Part shown: in pieces, positions 32,843 to 41,940 of the stretch
Layout of the letters: the number at the start of each line of letters is the position of its first letter
How positions within the stretch are numbered: the stretch's first letter is position 1
DNA from: Enterococcus_D entomosocium
Lineage (GTDB): Bacteria; Bacillota; Bacilli; Lactobacillales; Enterococcaceae
DNA: 64,000 nucleotides
Reading direction: 5' to 3' (one strand)
Assembly (NCBI RefSeq): GCF_030441895.1
Contig: NZ_JARJAS010000009.1
Notes under the pieces: generated by a model
Seen by the model: the letters and a program-made list of their open reading frames with translations, nothing else
Told to the model about the DNA's origin: nothing
Database searches by the model: none
Position numbers and translations under genes: made by a program

Positions 32843-33937
32843 TTGAAAATCATTTTATTATACGGGGGACGCAGTGCAGAGCATGAGGTATCACTGTTAT
32901 CCGCTTTTTCAGTTGTTAATGCTGTATATTATAATTACTACCAAGTTCAATTAGTAATGATCACTAAAGAAGGACGTTGGTTAAAAGGCCCATTATTGTC
33001 TGAGGCGCCAACGTCACCAGATACTTTGGCATTGACCAACGAAGAGATCAAAGGGGAAGAAATTTCACCTGGGGCCATCTATGAAGAAGACGCGATCGTC
33101 TTTCCATTGCTCCATGGACCAAACGGCGAAGACGGCACGATCCAAGGGTTTTTAGAAACCATCGGAATGCCTTATGTCGGAGCCGGTGTCTTGACTAGTG
33201 CCTGCGGGATGGACAAAATCATGACCAAGTACATCTTGCAAGCTGCGGGAATTCCGCAAGTTCCCTATGTACCAGTCTTGAAAAATGCGTGGAAAGAAAA
33301 TCCGAAAAAGATTTTCGATCAATGTGAAGGCAGTCTGCTTTATCCGATGTTTGTCAAACCTGCCAACATGGGCTCAAGTGTCGGTATCTCGAAAGCCGAG
33401 AACCGTGAAGAACTGCAAAATGCGCTACAAGAAGCGTATCGCTATGATACCCGAGCGATCGTTGAACAAGGAATCGAAGCCCGTGAGATCGAAGTCGCTG
33501 TTCTTGGAAACGAAGACGTGCGGACCACCATGCCGGGAGAAATCGTAAAAGATGTTGCGTTTTATGATTACAATTCCAAATACATTGACAACCGAATCGA
33601 GATGCAGATTCCTGCGCAAATTCCCGAAGAAACACAAGCCAAAGCCCAAGAGTTTGCGAAAAAAGCCTATACGATGTTAGGCGGCAGTGGATTGAGCCGT
33701 TGTGATTTCTTTTTGACCAATAAAAACGAGCTCTTTTTAAATGAGCTAAACACGATGCCGGGATTCACTGAATTCAGCATGTACCCATTGCTATGGGAAA
33801 AGACCGGATTGCCTTATGGGGATTTGATTGAAGAATTGATCCAATTAGGGATGAATCGTTTCAATCAAAGACGTTCGTTCTTGACCAACGTAGAAGCAAC
33901 CGAAACGGAAGCAGAAAACGAAAACGAAGCAGAATAA
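32843..33937 (+). CDS. ddl: D-alanine--D-alanine ligase
   Basis: A 364-residue ATP-grasp ligase that makes D-Ala-D-Ala for peptidoglycan. Motifs: LLYGGRSAEHEVSLLSA at the N-terminus, LLHGPNGEDGTIQGF, YVGAGVLTSACGMDK, PMFVKPANMGSSVGI (ATP lysine), EQGIEAREIEVAVLGN, and LNELNTMPGFTEFSMYP. It ends in an unusual Glu/Asn/Ala-rich tail. The start is TTG at 32843, 7 bases after GGAGG. It precedes murF, the next enzyme in the pathway, which joins D-Ala-D-Ala to UDP-MurNAc-tripeptide. The ligase motif pattern is the ordinary D-Ala type. Confidence 0.93.
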   Translation: MKIILLYGGRSAEHEVSLLSAFSVVNAVYYNYYQVQLVMITKEGRWLKGPLLSEAPTSPDTLALTNEEIKGEEISPGAIYEEDAIVFPLLHGPNGEDGTIQGFLETIGMPYVGAGVLTSACGMDKIMTKYILQAAGIPQVPYVPVLKNAWKENPKKIFDQCEGSLLYPMFVKPANMGSSVGISKAENREELQNALQEAYRYDTRAIVEQGIEAREIEVAVLGNEDVRTTMPGEIVKDVAFYDYNSKYIDNRIEMQIPAQIPEETQAKAQEFAKKAYTMLGGSGLSRCDFFLTNKNELFLNELNTMPGFTEFSMYPLLWEKTGLPYGDLIEELIQLGMNRFNQRRSFLTNVEATETEAENENEAE

Positions 33938-33945
33938 ATAGCAGG

Positions 33946-34006
33946 AAGAAAGCCAGCTCAACTCAAGGAAAATACTTGAAGCGATCTTGTGCTTTCTTTT
34001 TTTGTA
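33946..34006 (+). terminator. Long hairpin between ddl and murF
   Basis: AAGAAAGC pairs with GCTTTCTT around an inner TCAAG/CTTGA stem; eight T follow. It may terminate partially and reduce murF expression relative to ddl. Confidence 0.6.
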
Positions 34007-34023
34007 AAAAAGGAGCGAAACTG

Positions 34024-35373
34024 ATGAATTTTACTGTAAAAGAAGCCGCTGCCGTATTTGGTCAGCCAATTGAAAATGAGACACCACTTGCCTCTGTGGA
34101 GTTTGACAGCCGTCTAATCAAAGAAAACAGTCTTTTTGTTCCCTTGGCGGGGACTCGGGATGGACATGAATTTGCCCAACAAGCCAAAGACAATGGTGCG
34201 ATCGCGACATTGTGGAGTCATCCCACCATACAACCACCGCAAGGCATCCTTGTGATCCCCGTCAAGGATACTGTCAAAGCGTTCCAACAGTTAGCACGAG
34301 CCTACAAAGAAAAACTTGCGCCAAAAATCATCGCTATTACCGGAAGTAATGGGAAAACAACCACAAAAGATATGGTAGACGCGGTTATGGCACAAAAATA
34401 CCAGACCTACAAAACTCAAGGTAACCATAACAATGAACTAGGCGTGCCTTTGACTATCTTGCATGCACCAGAAGATACGCAAGTGTTGATTTTAGAAATG
34501 GGAATGGACCATGCAGGAGAGATCGAAGTCCTTTCGCGCTTAGCAGAACCTGATGCAGCGGCGATCACTTTGATTGGCGAAGCCCACATTGAAAACTTAG
34601 GGTCCAGAGAAGGGATCGCCAAAGCCAAAATGGAGATCACCGCAGGATTGAAAAGAGACGGCTTCTTTATGATGCCGGCGGATGAACCATTGTTAGACCC
34701 CTTTGTTCCTAACTTGACGCAGCCCATTGAAACTTTTGGCTTAACAGAGGGAGATCTGCAAGGAGACATCGTAGAGGAATCGCAAGATCAAACGATTTTT
34801 ACGGTAGCAGGTACGACTTTTACCTTACCGGTATTAGGCGGTTATAATGTCAAAAATGCCTTGATCGCGATTGGGTTAGGACGTCATTTTGGTGTAGCAG
34901 ATGAAGCCATCAAGGAAGGCTTGGCGCATTTTCAATTAACGAAAAATCGGACCCAATGGGTAACTGCCGGTAACGGAGCAGCGATTTTGAGCGATATATA
35001 CAATGCCAATCCGACTGCCATGGGTCTTGTATTGGATAGTTTCCGCAAATTGCCGTTAGAAGGACGACGGATCGCCGTATTGGCAGATATGCTTGAATTA
35101 GGACCAGATTCTGCACAAATGCACGAGCAGATGGCCGCACATTTAGATGACTCGTTCCAACTAGTTTTTCTTTATGGCAAAGAAATGCAAGCATTGCAAA
35201 AACGACTAGTTCAGTCACCACTGGCTGACAAGGTGCGCTATTTTGCGACAGATGAAAAACCGCAACTGATCGCCTCCTTAAAGGAAACTTTAGAACCTTC
35301 CGACAGCTTGGTAATCAAAGGGAGCAATGGCATGGGCTTGAGCGAAGTCGTTGATGCACTAAAAGGAATGTAA
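34024..35373 (+). CDS. murF: UDP-N-acetylmuramoyl-tripeptide--D-alanyl-D-alanine ligase
   Basis: A 449-residue Mur ligase. The ATP-binding loop is AITGSNGKTTTKDMV (about residues 101-115), followed by QGNHNNELGVPLT, the LEMGMDHAGEI segment and YNANPTAM (about 322-329), all typical of MurF. The start at 34024 follows AAGGAG and gives the family length of about 450; the longer frame begins in the terminator. It adds the dipeptide made by Ddl to the peptidoglycan precursor in the cytoplasm. Confidence 0.93.
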   Translation: MNFTVKEAAAVFGQPIENETPLASVEFDSRLIKENSLFVPLAGTRDGHEFAQQAKDNGAIATLWSHPTIQPPQGILVIPVKDTVKAFQQLARAYKEKLAPKIIAITGSNGKTTTKDMVDAVMAQKYQTYKTQGNHNNELGVPLTILHAPEDTQVLILEMGMDHAGEIEVLSRLAEPDAAAITLIGEAHIENLGSREGIAKAKMEITAGLKRDGFFMMPADEPLLDPFVPNLTQPIETFGLTEGDLQGDIVEESQDQTIFTVAGTTFTLPVLGGYNVKNALIAIGLGRHFGVADEAIKEGLAHFQLTKNRTQWVTAGNGAAILSDIYNANPTAMGLVLDSFRKLPLEGRRIAVLADMLELGPDSAQMHEQMAAHLDDSFQLVFLYGKEMQALQKRLVQSPLADKVRYFATDEKPQLIASLKETLEPSDSLVIKGSNGMGLSEVVDALKGM

Positions 35374-35388
35374 AGCGGAGTTGAAATC

Positions 35389-35417
35389 TTGCTGAAACTT
35401 TCAAAACGTGTTATACT
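35389..35417 (+). promoter_or_regulatory. Promoter of cshA
   Basis: TTGCTG, 17-base spacer, TATACT, about 240 bases before the cshA start, leaving a long leader. Confidence 0.65.
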
Positions 35418-35423
35418 TATCTA

Positions 35424-35663
35424 ACGCCGAAAGATGAAGCACAGAATGATTACTGTAAAAAACATTGACGTTTTGAGATAAAATGATGGCTGAGACAAAC
35501 AACACTTGTTTTAGCCTTTTATAATGCCTTCGTGAAGCGGTTTTTCGGTACCGAGAGAAAGATAAGAGTAAATGGGACTACTCTTGTGTTTCTGAAGAAC
35601 TAACCTACGCTTCGATGATAGAAAAACAGGCATCGAAAAGATGACCAGCCTAGGAGGATCCAT
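35424..35663 (+). other. Structured 5' leader of cshA
   Basis: The 240-base leader has a terminator-like hairpin at 35487-35520 (GGCTGAGACAA against TTGTTTTAGCC, then TTTT) and a second hairpin near 35559-35600 (AGAAAGATAAGAGTA against TACTCTTGTGTTTCT). Long structured leaders are usual for cold-induced RNA helicase genes and allow attenuation or autoregulation. No riboswitch class is recognised. Confidence 0.5.
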
Positions 35664-37190
35664 TTGAAATTTAAAGATCTAGAATTATCCAACGAATTAT
35701 TGACTTCTGTTGAGCGTGCCGGCTTTGAAGAAGCAACACCCATCCAAGAAGCAACGATTCCATTAGCCTTAGCAGGCAAAGACGTGATCGGTCAAGCACA
35801 GACCGGTACTGGTAAAACCGCCGCATTTGGTTTGCCAATGTTAGAAAAAATCGACCCAGCGAACCATCAACTACAAGGATTAGTGATTGCCCCAACCCGT
35901 GAATTAGCGATCCAAACCCAAGAAGAATTGTATCGTCTTGGTAAAGACAAAAAAATTCGCGTTCAAGCAGTTTACGGTGGAGCCGATATCGGCCGTCAAA
36001 TCCGTCAATTAAAAGATCGTCCCCATATCGTAGTTGGTACGCCAGGACGTATGTTAGACCATATCAACCGCCACACCTTAAAATTAGGTACGGTTGAAAC
36101 GCTTGTATTAGATGAAGCAGACGAAATGTTGAACATGGGCTTCTTGGAAGATATTGAAAAAATCATCAGCCAAGTGCCAGATGTTCGTCAAACGTTACTA
36201 TTTTCAGCAACAATGCCGCCAGCAATCAAAAATATCGGCGTGAAATTCATGAAAGAGCCTGAACATGTTCAAATCAAAGCCAAAGAAATGACCGCTGATT
36301 TGATTGATCAATATTATGTTCGCTCAAAAGATTATGAAAAATTCGATGTCATGACTCGTTTGTTGGATGTGCAATCACCAGAATTGACGATCGTTTTCGG
36401 TCGTACGAAACGTCGTGTTGATGAATTGGCACGTGGTTTAGAAGCTCGTGGCTACAAAGCTGAAGGCATTCATGGGGACCTTTCTCAACAAAAACGGATG
36501 AGCGTTTTACGTTCATTTAAGAGTGGTCAATTAGATATCTTAGTTGCCACAGACGTAGCAGCTCGCGGATTAGATATTTCTGGTGTTACACACGTTTACA
36601 ACTACGATATCCCTCAAGATCCTGAAAGCTATGTTCACCGGATCGGACGTACAGGTCGTGCCGGAAAAGGCGGAATGTCAGTGACTTTCGTTACACCAAA
36701 CGAAATGAGCTACTTGCATGTCATTGAAAACTTAACGAAAAAACGGATGACACCAATGCGCCCACCAACCGAAAAAGAAGCATTTAAAGGTCAATTAGGT
36801 GCCGCAATCGAATCTGTTGAAACAAAATTGGATGAAAATGGTTTGGATAAATACTTGCAAGCAGCCGACGATCTTTTGGAACGTTATTCTGCACAAGATT
36901 TAGCAGCACTGCTTCTAAAAACAATGGCGAAAGATCCAGCTGATTTAGAACCAGTCAAAATTACACCAGAACGCCCATTACCTCAAGGAAAAAAATCATT
37001 CAATAAAAACGGACGTCGCAGCAATAACAGCAATGGCGGCAATCGTAACCGCAAAGAAAACGGTGGGAACCGTGGCGGCGGCAACGGCAATAAAGCCCGT
37101 GGTAACTATTCAAAAGATGGTGCCCGTAAAAACAATCGCCGTAGCAACGACAAAAAACGCGGTTTCGTTATCAGAAATAACCAAGACTAA
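35664..37190 (+). CDS. cshA: DEAD-box ATP-dependent RNA helicase CshA
   Basis: A 508-residue DEAD-box helicase. Motifs in order: Q-motif FEEATPIQEATIP, I AQTGTGKT (about 45-52), Ia PTRELA, II DEAD, III SAT, IV region VFGRTKRRVDEL, V ATDVAARGLD and VI HRIGRTGRAG. A dimerisation region and a low-complexity C-terminal tail rich in Asn, Gly, Arg and Lys (about 440-508) match CshA, which takes part in RNA decay, ribosome assembly and cold adaptation. The start codon is TTG with GGAGG 7 bases upstream. Confidence 0.94.
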   Translation: MKFKDLELSNELLTSVERAGFEEATPIQEATIPLALAGKDVIGQAQTGTGKTAAFGLPMLEKIDPANHQLQGLVIAPTRELAIQTQEELYRLGKDKKIRVQAVYGGADIGRQIRQLKDRPHIVVGTPGRMLDHINRHTLKLGTVETLVLDEADEMLNMGFLEDIEKIISQVPDVRQTLLFSATMPPAIKNIGVKFMKEPEHVQIKAKEMTADLIDQYYVRSKDYEKFDVMTRLLDVQSPELTIVFGRTKRRVDELARGLEARGYKAEGIHGDLSQQKRMSVLRSFKSGQLDILVATDVAARGLDISGVTHVYNYDIPQDPESYVHRIGRTGRAGKGGMSVTFVTPNEMSYLHVIENLTKKRMTPMRPPTEKEAFKGQLGAAIESVETKLDENGLDKYLQAADDLLERYSAQDLAALLLKTMAKDPADLEPVKITPERPLPQGKKSFNKNGRRSNNSNGGNRNRKENGGNRGGGNGNKARGNYSKDGARKNNRRSNDKKRGFVIRNNQD

Positions 37191-37201
37191 TTGAGTTTGT
37201 G

Positions 37202-37233
37202 GACCTTGTAAGGAAACTTGCAAGGTCTTTTTT
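37202..37233 (+). terminator. Terminator of cshA
   Basis: GACCTTG and CAAGGTC arms followed by six T. Confidence 0.85.
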
Positions 37234-37392
37234 ATATAAAAAACAAATACGAGCAATTGAAAATCTTAATCTCCGTATAAACTCGTCAGATTTGAATGGT
37301 AATTCGCCATTTTTTTGGTAGAATGGTAACTAGCTAAACAAGGGCCAATTCCAATTTGGAAACCCCTATCTTAAGTAAAGGTAGCGAGAAGA

Positions 37393-37758
37393 ATGATTAA
37401 AGGAATCGGAATCGATGCAGTCGAGCTGCCTCGAATGAAAGAATTAATTGAAAAAAAACCTCAGTTTATAACGCGTATTTTAACAGAGAAGGAAGCAAAA
37501 TTATTTGCCCGTTTGCCCCTGAAACGTCAGGTAGAGTTCATCGGGGGGCGCTATGCCTGCAAAGAAGCGTTCTCCAAAGCTTGGGGGACGGGGATCGGCA
37601 AAGTTTCTTTTCATGATATTGAAGTCTTGACCAATGAATTCGGTGCACCGATCGTTACCAAAGCACCGCACCCTTTAGAAAAAACGTTTGTCAGTATCAC
37701 CCATACAAATGATACTGCCTTTGCACAAATTATCTTAGAAGTATCGGATAGTGAGTAA
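37393..37758 (+). CDS. acpS: Holo-[acyl-carrier-protein] synthase
   Basis: A 121-residue AcpS. Family motifs: GIGIDAVELPRM at the N-terminus (magnesium-binding Asp), RFLT-like ILTEKEAKLF, and GRYACKEAFSKAWGTGIG (about 52-69, catalytic Glu and Lys). It transfers 4'-phosphopantetheine from CoA to ACP. It lies 120 bases upstream of alr, an arrangement conserved in Bacilli. Confidence 0.93.
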   Translation: MIKGIGIDAVELPRMKELIEKKPQFITRILTEKEAKLFARLPLKRQVEFIGGRYACKEAFSKAWGTGIGKVSFHDIEVLTNEFGAPIVTKAPHPLEKTFVSITHTNDTAFAQIILEVSDSE

Positions 37759-37879
37759 CCTGAGTGGAAGTCGTCACTTGGTGAAAAAACTACGATACTT
37801 TATGGACGAACAGCCGACTACATAAAACCAACTTAATTTGTTTGTCTGATCAAGCATTAGTAGAAAGAAGGAACTGGAA

Positions 37880-39001
37880 ATGGTGGTTGCTTACCATAGA
37901 CCAACGAAAGCGATTATTGATACGACCGCGATTACCGAAAACATCAAAAATGAGATTGCTCACTTACCAAGCGAGACGTTTCTTTTTGCGGTGGTAAAAG
38001 CCAATGGGTACGGGCACGGAGCGGTACAAACTGCTCAAGCAGCCAAAGAAGGCGGTGCAGCCGGTTTTTGCGTTGCGACGATCGATGAGGCAATCGAATT
38101 GCGAGAAGCAGGAATCACTGACCCGCTGCTGATTTTAGGGGTTGTGAACGTGCAAGATATTCCCTTACTTGCAGAATACGATTTTTCTTTTCCAGTCGCT
38201 TCGATGGACTGGTTGGTAGAAGCCGGTACTTATTTGGAAGAGAATCCTATAAAGACACCGCTTAAAGTACATGTCAAAGTGGATACCGGCATGGGGAGAA
38301 TCGGTTTTTTGACCCCAGAAGAAGTGCTTCAAGCCGTTCTTTGGTTGGAAACTCATCCCACATTTGATTGGGAAGGAATCTTTACCCATTTCTCCACAGC
38401 CGATCAAGCTGATACAACTTATTGGGAAACACAGCACCAGCGGTTTAAAGAAGTCTTAACTGTTTTGCCTTATTTGCCGACATATATACATACAGGCAAT
38501 AGCGCGACCTCCTTGTGGCACAAAGAGGCCGTTGGGAATATGGTCCGTTTTGGGATCGCGATGTATGGATTGAATCCGTCAGGTCATGCATTGAAGGAAC
38601 CATTTTCCTTAAAACCAGCCCTTTCACTTGTTTCTGAACTGATCCAAGTGAAATTACTTGAAAAAGGAGCGGGGATTGGCTATGGTGAGACATATATCAC
38701 GCCCCGTCAGGAATGGATCGGCACTGTGCCTATCGGTTATGCGGATGGCTGGTTACGAAAAATGCAAGGCTTCTCACTCTTAGTAGAAGGCGAACCTTGT
38801 GAAATCGTCGGTCGGGTGTGTATGGATCAACTGATGATTCGTTTGCCGCGAGCCTTTGCTGTCGGTACAACGGTCACGTTGATTGGTGAGAATCATGGGA
38901 AACGAATTACGATGCAGGATGTTGCAGACCAGTTAGAAACGATTCACTATGAAGTAGCGTGCACCCTCTCAGCAAGGGTTCCGCGAGAATATAAAAGTTA
39001 G
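37880..39001 (+). CDS. alr: Alanine racemase
   Basis: A 373-residue fold-III PLP enzyme. The PLP lysine lies in FAVVKANGYGHGA (about residue 39), the catalytic tyrosine in GIGYGETY (about residue 268), and CMDQLMIRL is the conserved metal/substrate segment. It makes D-alanine for Ddl, hence links with the upstream wall genes. It is followed after 9 bases by mazF. Confidence 0.93.
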   Translation: MVVAYHRPTKAIIDTTAITENIKNEIAHLPSETFLFAVVKANGYGHGAVQTAQAAKEGGAAGFCVATIDEAIELREAGITDPLLILGVVNVQDIPLLAEYDFSFPVASMDWLVEAGTYLEENPIKTPLKVHVKVDTGMGRIGFLTPEEVLQAVLWLETHPTFDWEGIFTHFSTADQADTTYWETQHQRFKEVLTVLPYLPTYIHTGNSATSLWHKEAVGNMVRFGIAMYGLNPSGHALKEPFSLKPALSLVSELIQVKLLEKGAGIGYGETYITPRQEWIGTVPIGYADGWLRKMQGFSLLVEGEPCEIVGRVCMDQLMIRLPRAFAVGTTVTLIGENHGKRITMQDVADQLETIHYEVACTLSARVPREYKS

Positions 39002-39010
39002 GGTGGTCCT

Positions 39011-39382
39011 ATGGTAAAAAGGGGAGATATTTATTTTGCCGATCTTTCACCAGTCGTTGGATCGGAGCAAGGCGGAATACGACCGGTCTTGATCATTCAA
39101 AATGACTTGGGCAATCACTTCAGTCCCACCGTGATCATTGCGGCGATCACGGCAAAAATGGCGAAGCCGAAATTACCAACCCACATTGGGATTTCCGCTT
39201 CTTGCACAGGGATTGGCAAAGACTCCGTCATTTTGATGGAACAGATCCGCACGATCGACAAAAGTCGGTTGAAAGAAAAAGTTTGTCATTTAGACGATAA
39301 AGTGATGTGTGAAGTCGATGCTGCTTTGATGATCAGTATTGGTGTGGAGCCGACCTTTGCTACATCAACGATCGAGGTGTAA
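39011..39382 (+). CDS. mazF: MazF/PemK/NdoA-family endoribonuclease
   Basis: A 123-residue MazF-like toxin: KRGDIYFADLSPVVGSEQGGIRPVLIIQND (RGD and the GSEQGGxRP loop), then VIIAAITAKMAKPKLPTHIGI and IRTIDKSRL, all close to Bacillus NdoA/EndoA. The enzyme cuts single-stranded RNA at short specific sites. It starts 9 bases after alr, leaving no room for a MazE/EndoAI antitoxin, which in Bacillus stands in that position. The next gene, 8 bases on, encodes a membrane protein and not a typical antitoxin. Regulation may therefore be by another partner. Confidence 0.87.
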   Translation: MVKRGDIYFADLSPVVGSEQGGIRPVLIIQNDLGNHFSPTVIIAAITAKMAKPKLPTHIGISASCTGIGKDSVILMEQIRTIDKSRLKEKVCHLDDKVMCEVDAALMISIGVEPTFATSTIEV

Positions 39383-39390
39383 GACAAGCA

Positions 39391-39687
39391 ATGGGGTATG
39401 TAGTATTAATAGTAGTTGTCATTTTATTGATTCTCTTTACTTATAAACATATTCGCCGTTTTCTTTCAGAAACCAAAAAGCGCAACGAAACCATGGAACA
39501 AGGGTATTACCTTGTCAGTCATACATATGAAGAGAAACGGGAACAGACCCATTATTACGGCGTTTTTCAACAAGGAGACAAAGAACTGATATTAGAAATG
39601 TCACTCCAGCTTTATTTACAGCTACAGCCACCGCAACGGGGGATGTTGACCGCCAAAGAAGGCCGAGTCCTTTCTTTTGAAGGGTGA
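39391..39687 (+). CDS. Small membrane-anchored protein, DUF2500-like
   Basis: A 98-residue protein with one N-terminal transmembrane helix (residues 2-20, VVLIVVVILLILF) and a cytosolic or extracytosolic beta-rich domain (YLVSHTYEEKREQTHYYGVFQ...MLTAKEGRVLSFEG). The C-terminal pattern Q-x-GMLTxKxGRxLSFE resembles DUF2500. It starts 8 bases after mazF and is presumably co-transcribed, but it has no antitoxin features. Function unknown. Confidence 0.65.
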   Translation: MGYVVLIVVVILLILFTYKHIRRFLSETKKRNETMEQGYYLVSHTYEEKREQTHYYGVFQQGDKELILEMSLQLYLQLQPPQRGMLTAKEGRVLSFEG

Positions 39688-39992
39688 TCATGTGAAGAAA
39701 GCAGTGCCCATGAGAGAGTATCTCTTCAAGGAAAAGCAAACAAGCAGGAAAGAGCTGCTCCATTTATTTCACAGGAGTTGGTCCATTCACTGCTTGTTTT
39801 TTATGACTAAAATGTTTGTGAGAGCTATTTCAAGCAAGATGGCGTGATGGATGGGAACATTGAGCATCGAAAAAATGATCAACCAGCGCAGTAGAGCAAC
39901 GGTTTTGCTTTGACAAACAACCAAGGTACGGTTGCTTTTCACAAAGAATTCAGTTATAGTATGTAGCGACTAGTTTGAAAAGAGGGAAAAAA
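39688..39992 (+). other. Intergenic region with terminator and rlmN promoter
   Basis: AAACAAGCAG (39737-39746) pairs with CTGCTTGTTT (about 39788-39797) followed by T's, forming a terminator for the alr-mazF transcript with a long loop. Further on, TTGCTT (39932-39937), 17 bases and TATAGT (39955-39960) make the rlmN promoter. A possible 51-codon GTG frame in between has no ribosome-binding site and is not called. Confidence 0.6.
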
Positions 39993-41060
39993 GTGAACCC
40001 ATCGATTTATGGACTTACCAAATCAGATCTATCTTTGTGGATAACTGAACAAAATGAAAAGAAATTTCGAGCCAACCAAGTGTGGGAGTGGCTCTATGAA
40101 AAACGAGTAACCAGCTTTGAAGAAATGACCAATTTACCGAAACCTTTGATTGAGAAACTGACGGCAGCCTTTGTGATCAATCCCCTGAAGCAGATGGTGG
40201 TACAAGAAGCCAGTGATGGGACCGTCAAGTATTTATTTCAATTGCCCGACAATCACATGATTGAAACGGTCTTGATGCGTCAAGAGTATGGCATGTCGGT
40301 TTGTGTGACGACCCAAGTCGGTTGCAACATCGGCTGTACCTTTTGTGCCAGTGGGTTATTAAAGAAACAGCGGGATTTAACAGCAGGCGAGATCGTGGCT
40401 CAAATCATGTTAGTACAACACTATTTTGATGAACGCAACGAGGGAGAACGGGTCTCTCACGTAGTCGTCATGGGGATCGGCGAACCCTTTGATAACTATG
40501 ACAATGTGATGCATTTCTTGCAGATTATTAACGACCCAAAAGGTTTAGCGATCGGTGCGCGGCATATTACCGTGTCAACCAGCGGCTTGGCGCATAAAAT
40601 CAAAGAGTTTGCGGAGAACGGCTTGCAAGTGAACCTAGCGATTTCGCTGCATGCCCCAAATAATGAAGTCAGAACCTCCATGATGCGGATCAATCGGAGC
40701 TTCCCGATTGAAAAACTGATGGCAGTGGTCGATTATTATTTAGAAAAAACCAATCGTCGCATCACGTTTGAGTATATCATGCTGGATCATGTCAACGACC
40801 GACCGGAACATGCCCGTCAGTTGGCAGCATTATTGAAGGATAAAAAGAAATTGTCTTATGTCAACTTGATTCCTTATAACCCAGTGAGTGAGCATGACCA
40901 ATATGCTCGAAGTAAAAAAGCCGATGTGTTAGCTTTTTATGACATTTTAAAGAAAAACGGCATCAACTGTGTGATTCGTAAAGAACATGGGACAGATATC
41001 GACGCAGCATGCGGACAGCTGCGAAGCAAACAAATGAAAAAAGAAGCTTCTGCTTCTTAA
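39993..41060 (+). CDS. rlmN: 23S rRNA (adenine(2503)-C(2))-methyltransferase RlmN
   Basis: A 355-residue radical SAM enzyme. The iron-sulfur motif is CNIGCTFCASG (about residues 112-122), the SAM-binding GEP is in VVMGIGEPFDN, and the C-terminal methylated cysteine is in DIDAACGQL (about residue 344). The start is taken as GTG at 39993, 7 bases after AGAGGG. RlmN methylates A2503 of 23S rRNA and also tRNA. The Cfr resistance enzyme is a relative, but the sequence has RlmN-like length and N-terminus, so RlmN is preferred. Confidence 0.92.
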   Translation: MNPSIYGLTKSDLSLWITEQNEKKFRANQVWEWLYEKRVTSFEEMTNLPKPLIEKLTAAFVINPLKQMVVQEASDGTVKYLFQLPDNHMIETVLMRQEYGMSVCVTTQVGCNIGCTFCASGLLKKQRDLTAGEIVAQIMLVQHYFDERNEGERVSHVVVMGIGEPFDNYDNVMHFLQIINDPKGLAIGARHITVSTSGLAHKIKEFAENGLQVNLAISLHAPNNEVRTSMMRINRSFPIEKLMAVVDYYLEKTNRRITFEYIMLDHVNDRPEHARQLAALLKDKKKLSYVNLIPYNPVSEHDQYARSKKADVLAFYDILKKNGINCVIRKEHGTDIDAACGQLRSKQMKKEASAS

Positions 41061-41062
41061 AC

Positions 41063-41118
41063 AAAAAAAACCAAAAGAAGGACTGCACAAGCGCAGTTCT
41101 TCTTTTGGTTTTTTATTA
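41063..41118. terminator. Terminator after rlmN
   Basis: AAAACCAAAAGAAGGACTGC pairs with GCAGTTCTTCTTTTGGTTTT, followed by T's; the A-run on the left makes it symmetric. Confidence 0.9.
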
Positions 41119-41179
41119 TCTAAGCAATTAAAAAACGCCTTAAAGAAAGCGTATTCCTGTAAAGAAAATTCAAAAAATA

Positions 41180-41209
41180 TTGTTTTACAAGAAAAAAATA
41201 GATTATACT
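41180..41209 (+). promoter_or_regulatory. Promoter of the DUF969-DUF979-pcp operon
   Basis: TTGTTT, 18 bases, TATACT. Confidence 0.55.
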
Positions 41210-41256
41210 AAAAGCTGGTATTCATTAAAAATAACTTACTGTGAAAGGATGATTTG

Positions 41257-41940
41257 ATGGAATGGATTAAATTAATTGGTATTCTAGTTATTTTAGTCGG
41301 CTTTTTGCTGAAGCTAGATACTATTGCTGTCGTAATCGTTGCTGGTTTTGTCACCGCGCTTGTATCGGGAATTTCTGTTGTTGATTTTTTAACAATGTTA
41401 GGAGAAGCGTTTGTCAATAATCGACTCGTGACACTGTTCTTGTTGACATTACCAATGGTCGGCTTGTCGGAACGTTTTGGCTTGAAACAGCAGGCCGTCA
41501 TATTGATTGAAAAAATCAAAGGCTTGACACCAGGGAAGTTTTTGAGTTTGTACTTATTTATTCGGGAACTTGCTGGCTTTTTCTCTATTCGGATCCAAGG
41601 ACATACGCAATTTATCCGCCCAATCGTTAACCCGATGGCGCAAGCTGCTGGGGAAAATAAATTTGGGGAACTGGATGAAAAAGATCAGGAAAAAATCAAA
41701 GCTCGGGCTGCCGCTAATGAAAATTTCGGGAATTTCTTTGCCCAAAATACCTTCGTGGCTGCTTCTGGTGTGCTGTTGATCGTAGGAACGTTGCAATCAC
41801 TTGGATATGATGTGGCAGCTAGTTCGATCGCGCAAGCATCATTGCCGATCGCATTGATCGTCTTAGTTATTGCCACGTTATCGAACTTGCTCTTTGATCG
41901 CAAATTAGCAAAAAAATATGGCAAGAAGGAGGAGAAATAG
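41257..41940 (+). CDS. DUF969 family membrane protein
   Basis: A 227-residue protein with about five hydrophobic segments (WIKLIGILVILVGFLLKL, TIAVVIVAGFVTALVSG, LVTLFLLTLPMVGL, and two near the C-terminus). The family hallmarks PMVGLSERFGLK and GHTQFIRPIVNPMAQ are clear. DUF969 always pairs with DUF979; together they look like a split transporter. The ATG at 41257 lies 8 bases after GAAAGGA and the stop codon is followed directly by the DUF979 ATG. The pcp gene after them suggests uptake of pyroglutamate or of pyroglutamyl peptides. Confidence 0.87.
   Translation: MEWIKLIGILVILVGFLLKLDTIAVVIVAGFVTALVSGISVVDFLTMLGEAFVNNRLVTLFLLTLPMVGLSERFGLKQQAVILIEKIKGLTPGKFLSLYLFIRELAGFFSIRIQGHTQFIRPIVNPMAQAAGENKFGELDEKDQEKIKARAAANENFGNFFAQNTFVAASGVLLIVGTLQSLGYDVAASSIAQASLPIALIVLVIATLSNLLFDRKLAKKYGKKEEK

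Noticed and set aside
32843..33937. D-Ala-D-Lac or D-Ala-D-Ser ligase (Van type)
   Set aside because: The motifs and the neighbouring murF fit the housekeeping Ddl; no van regulators are nearby.
39693..39850. GTG frame of about 51 codons after the DUF2500-like gene
   Set aside because: No ribosome-binding site, it runs through a terminator, and the amino acid composition is not protein-like.
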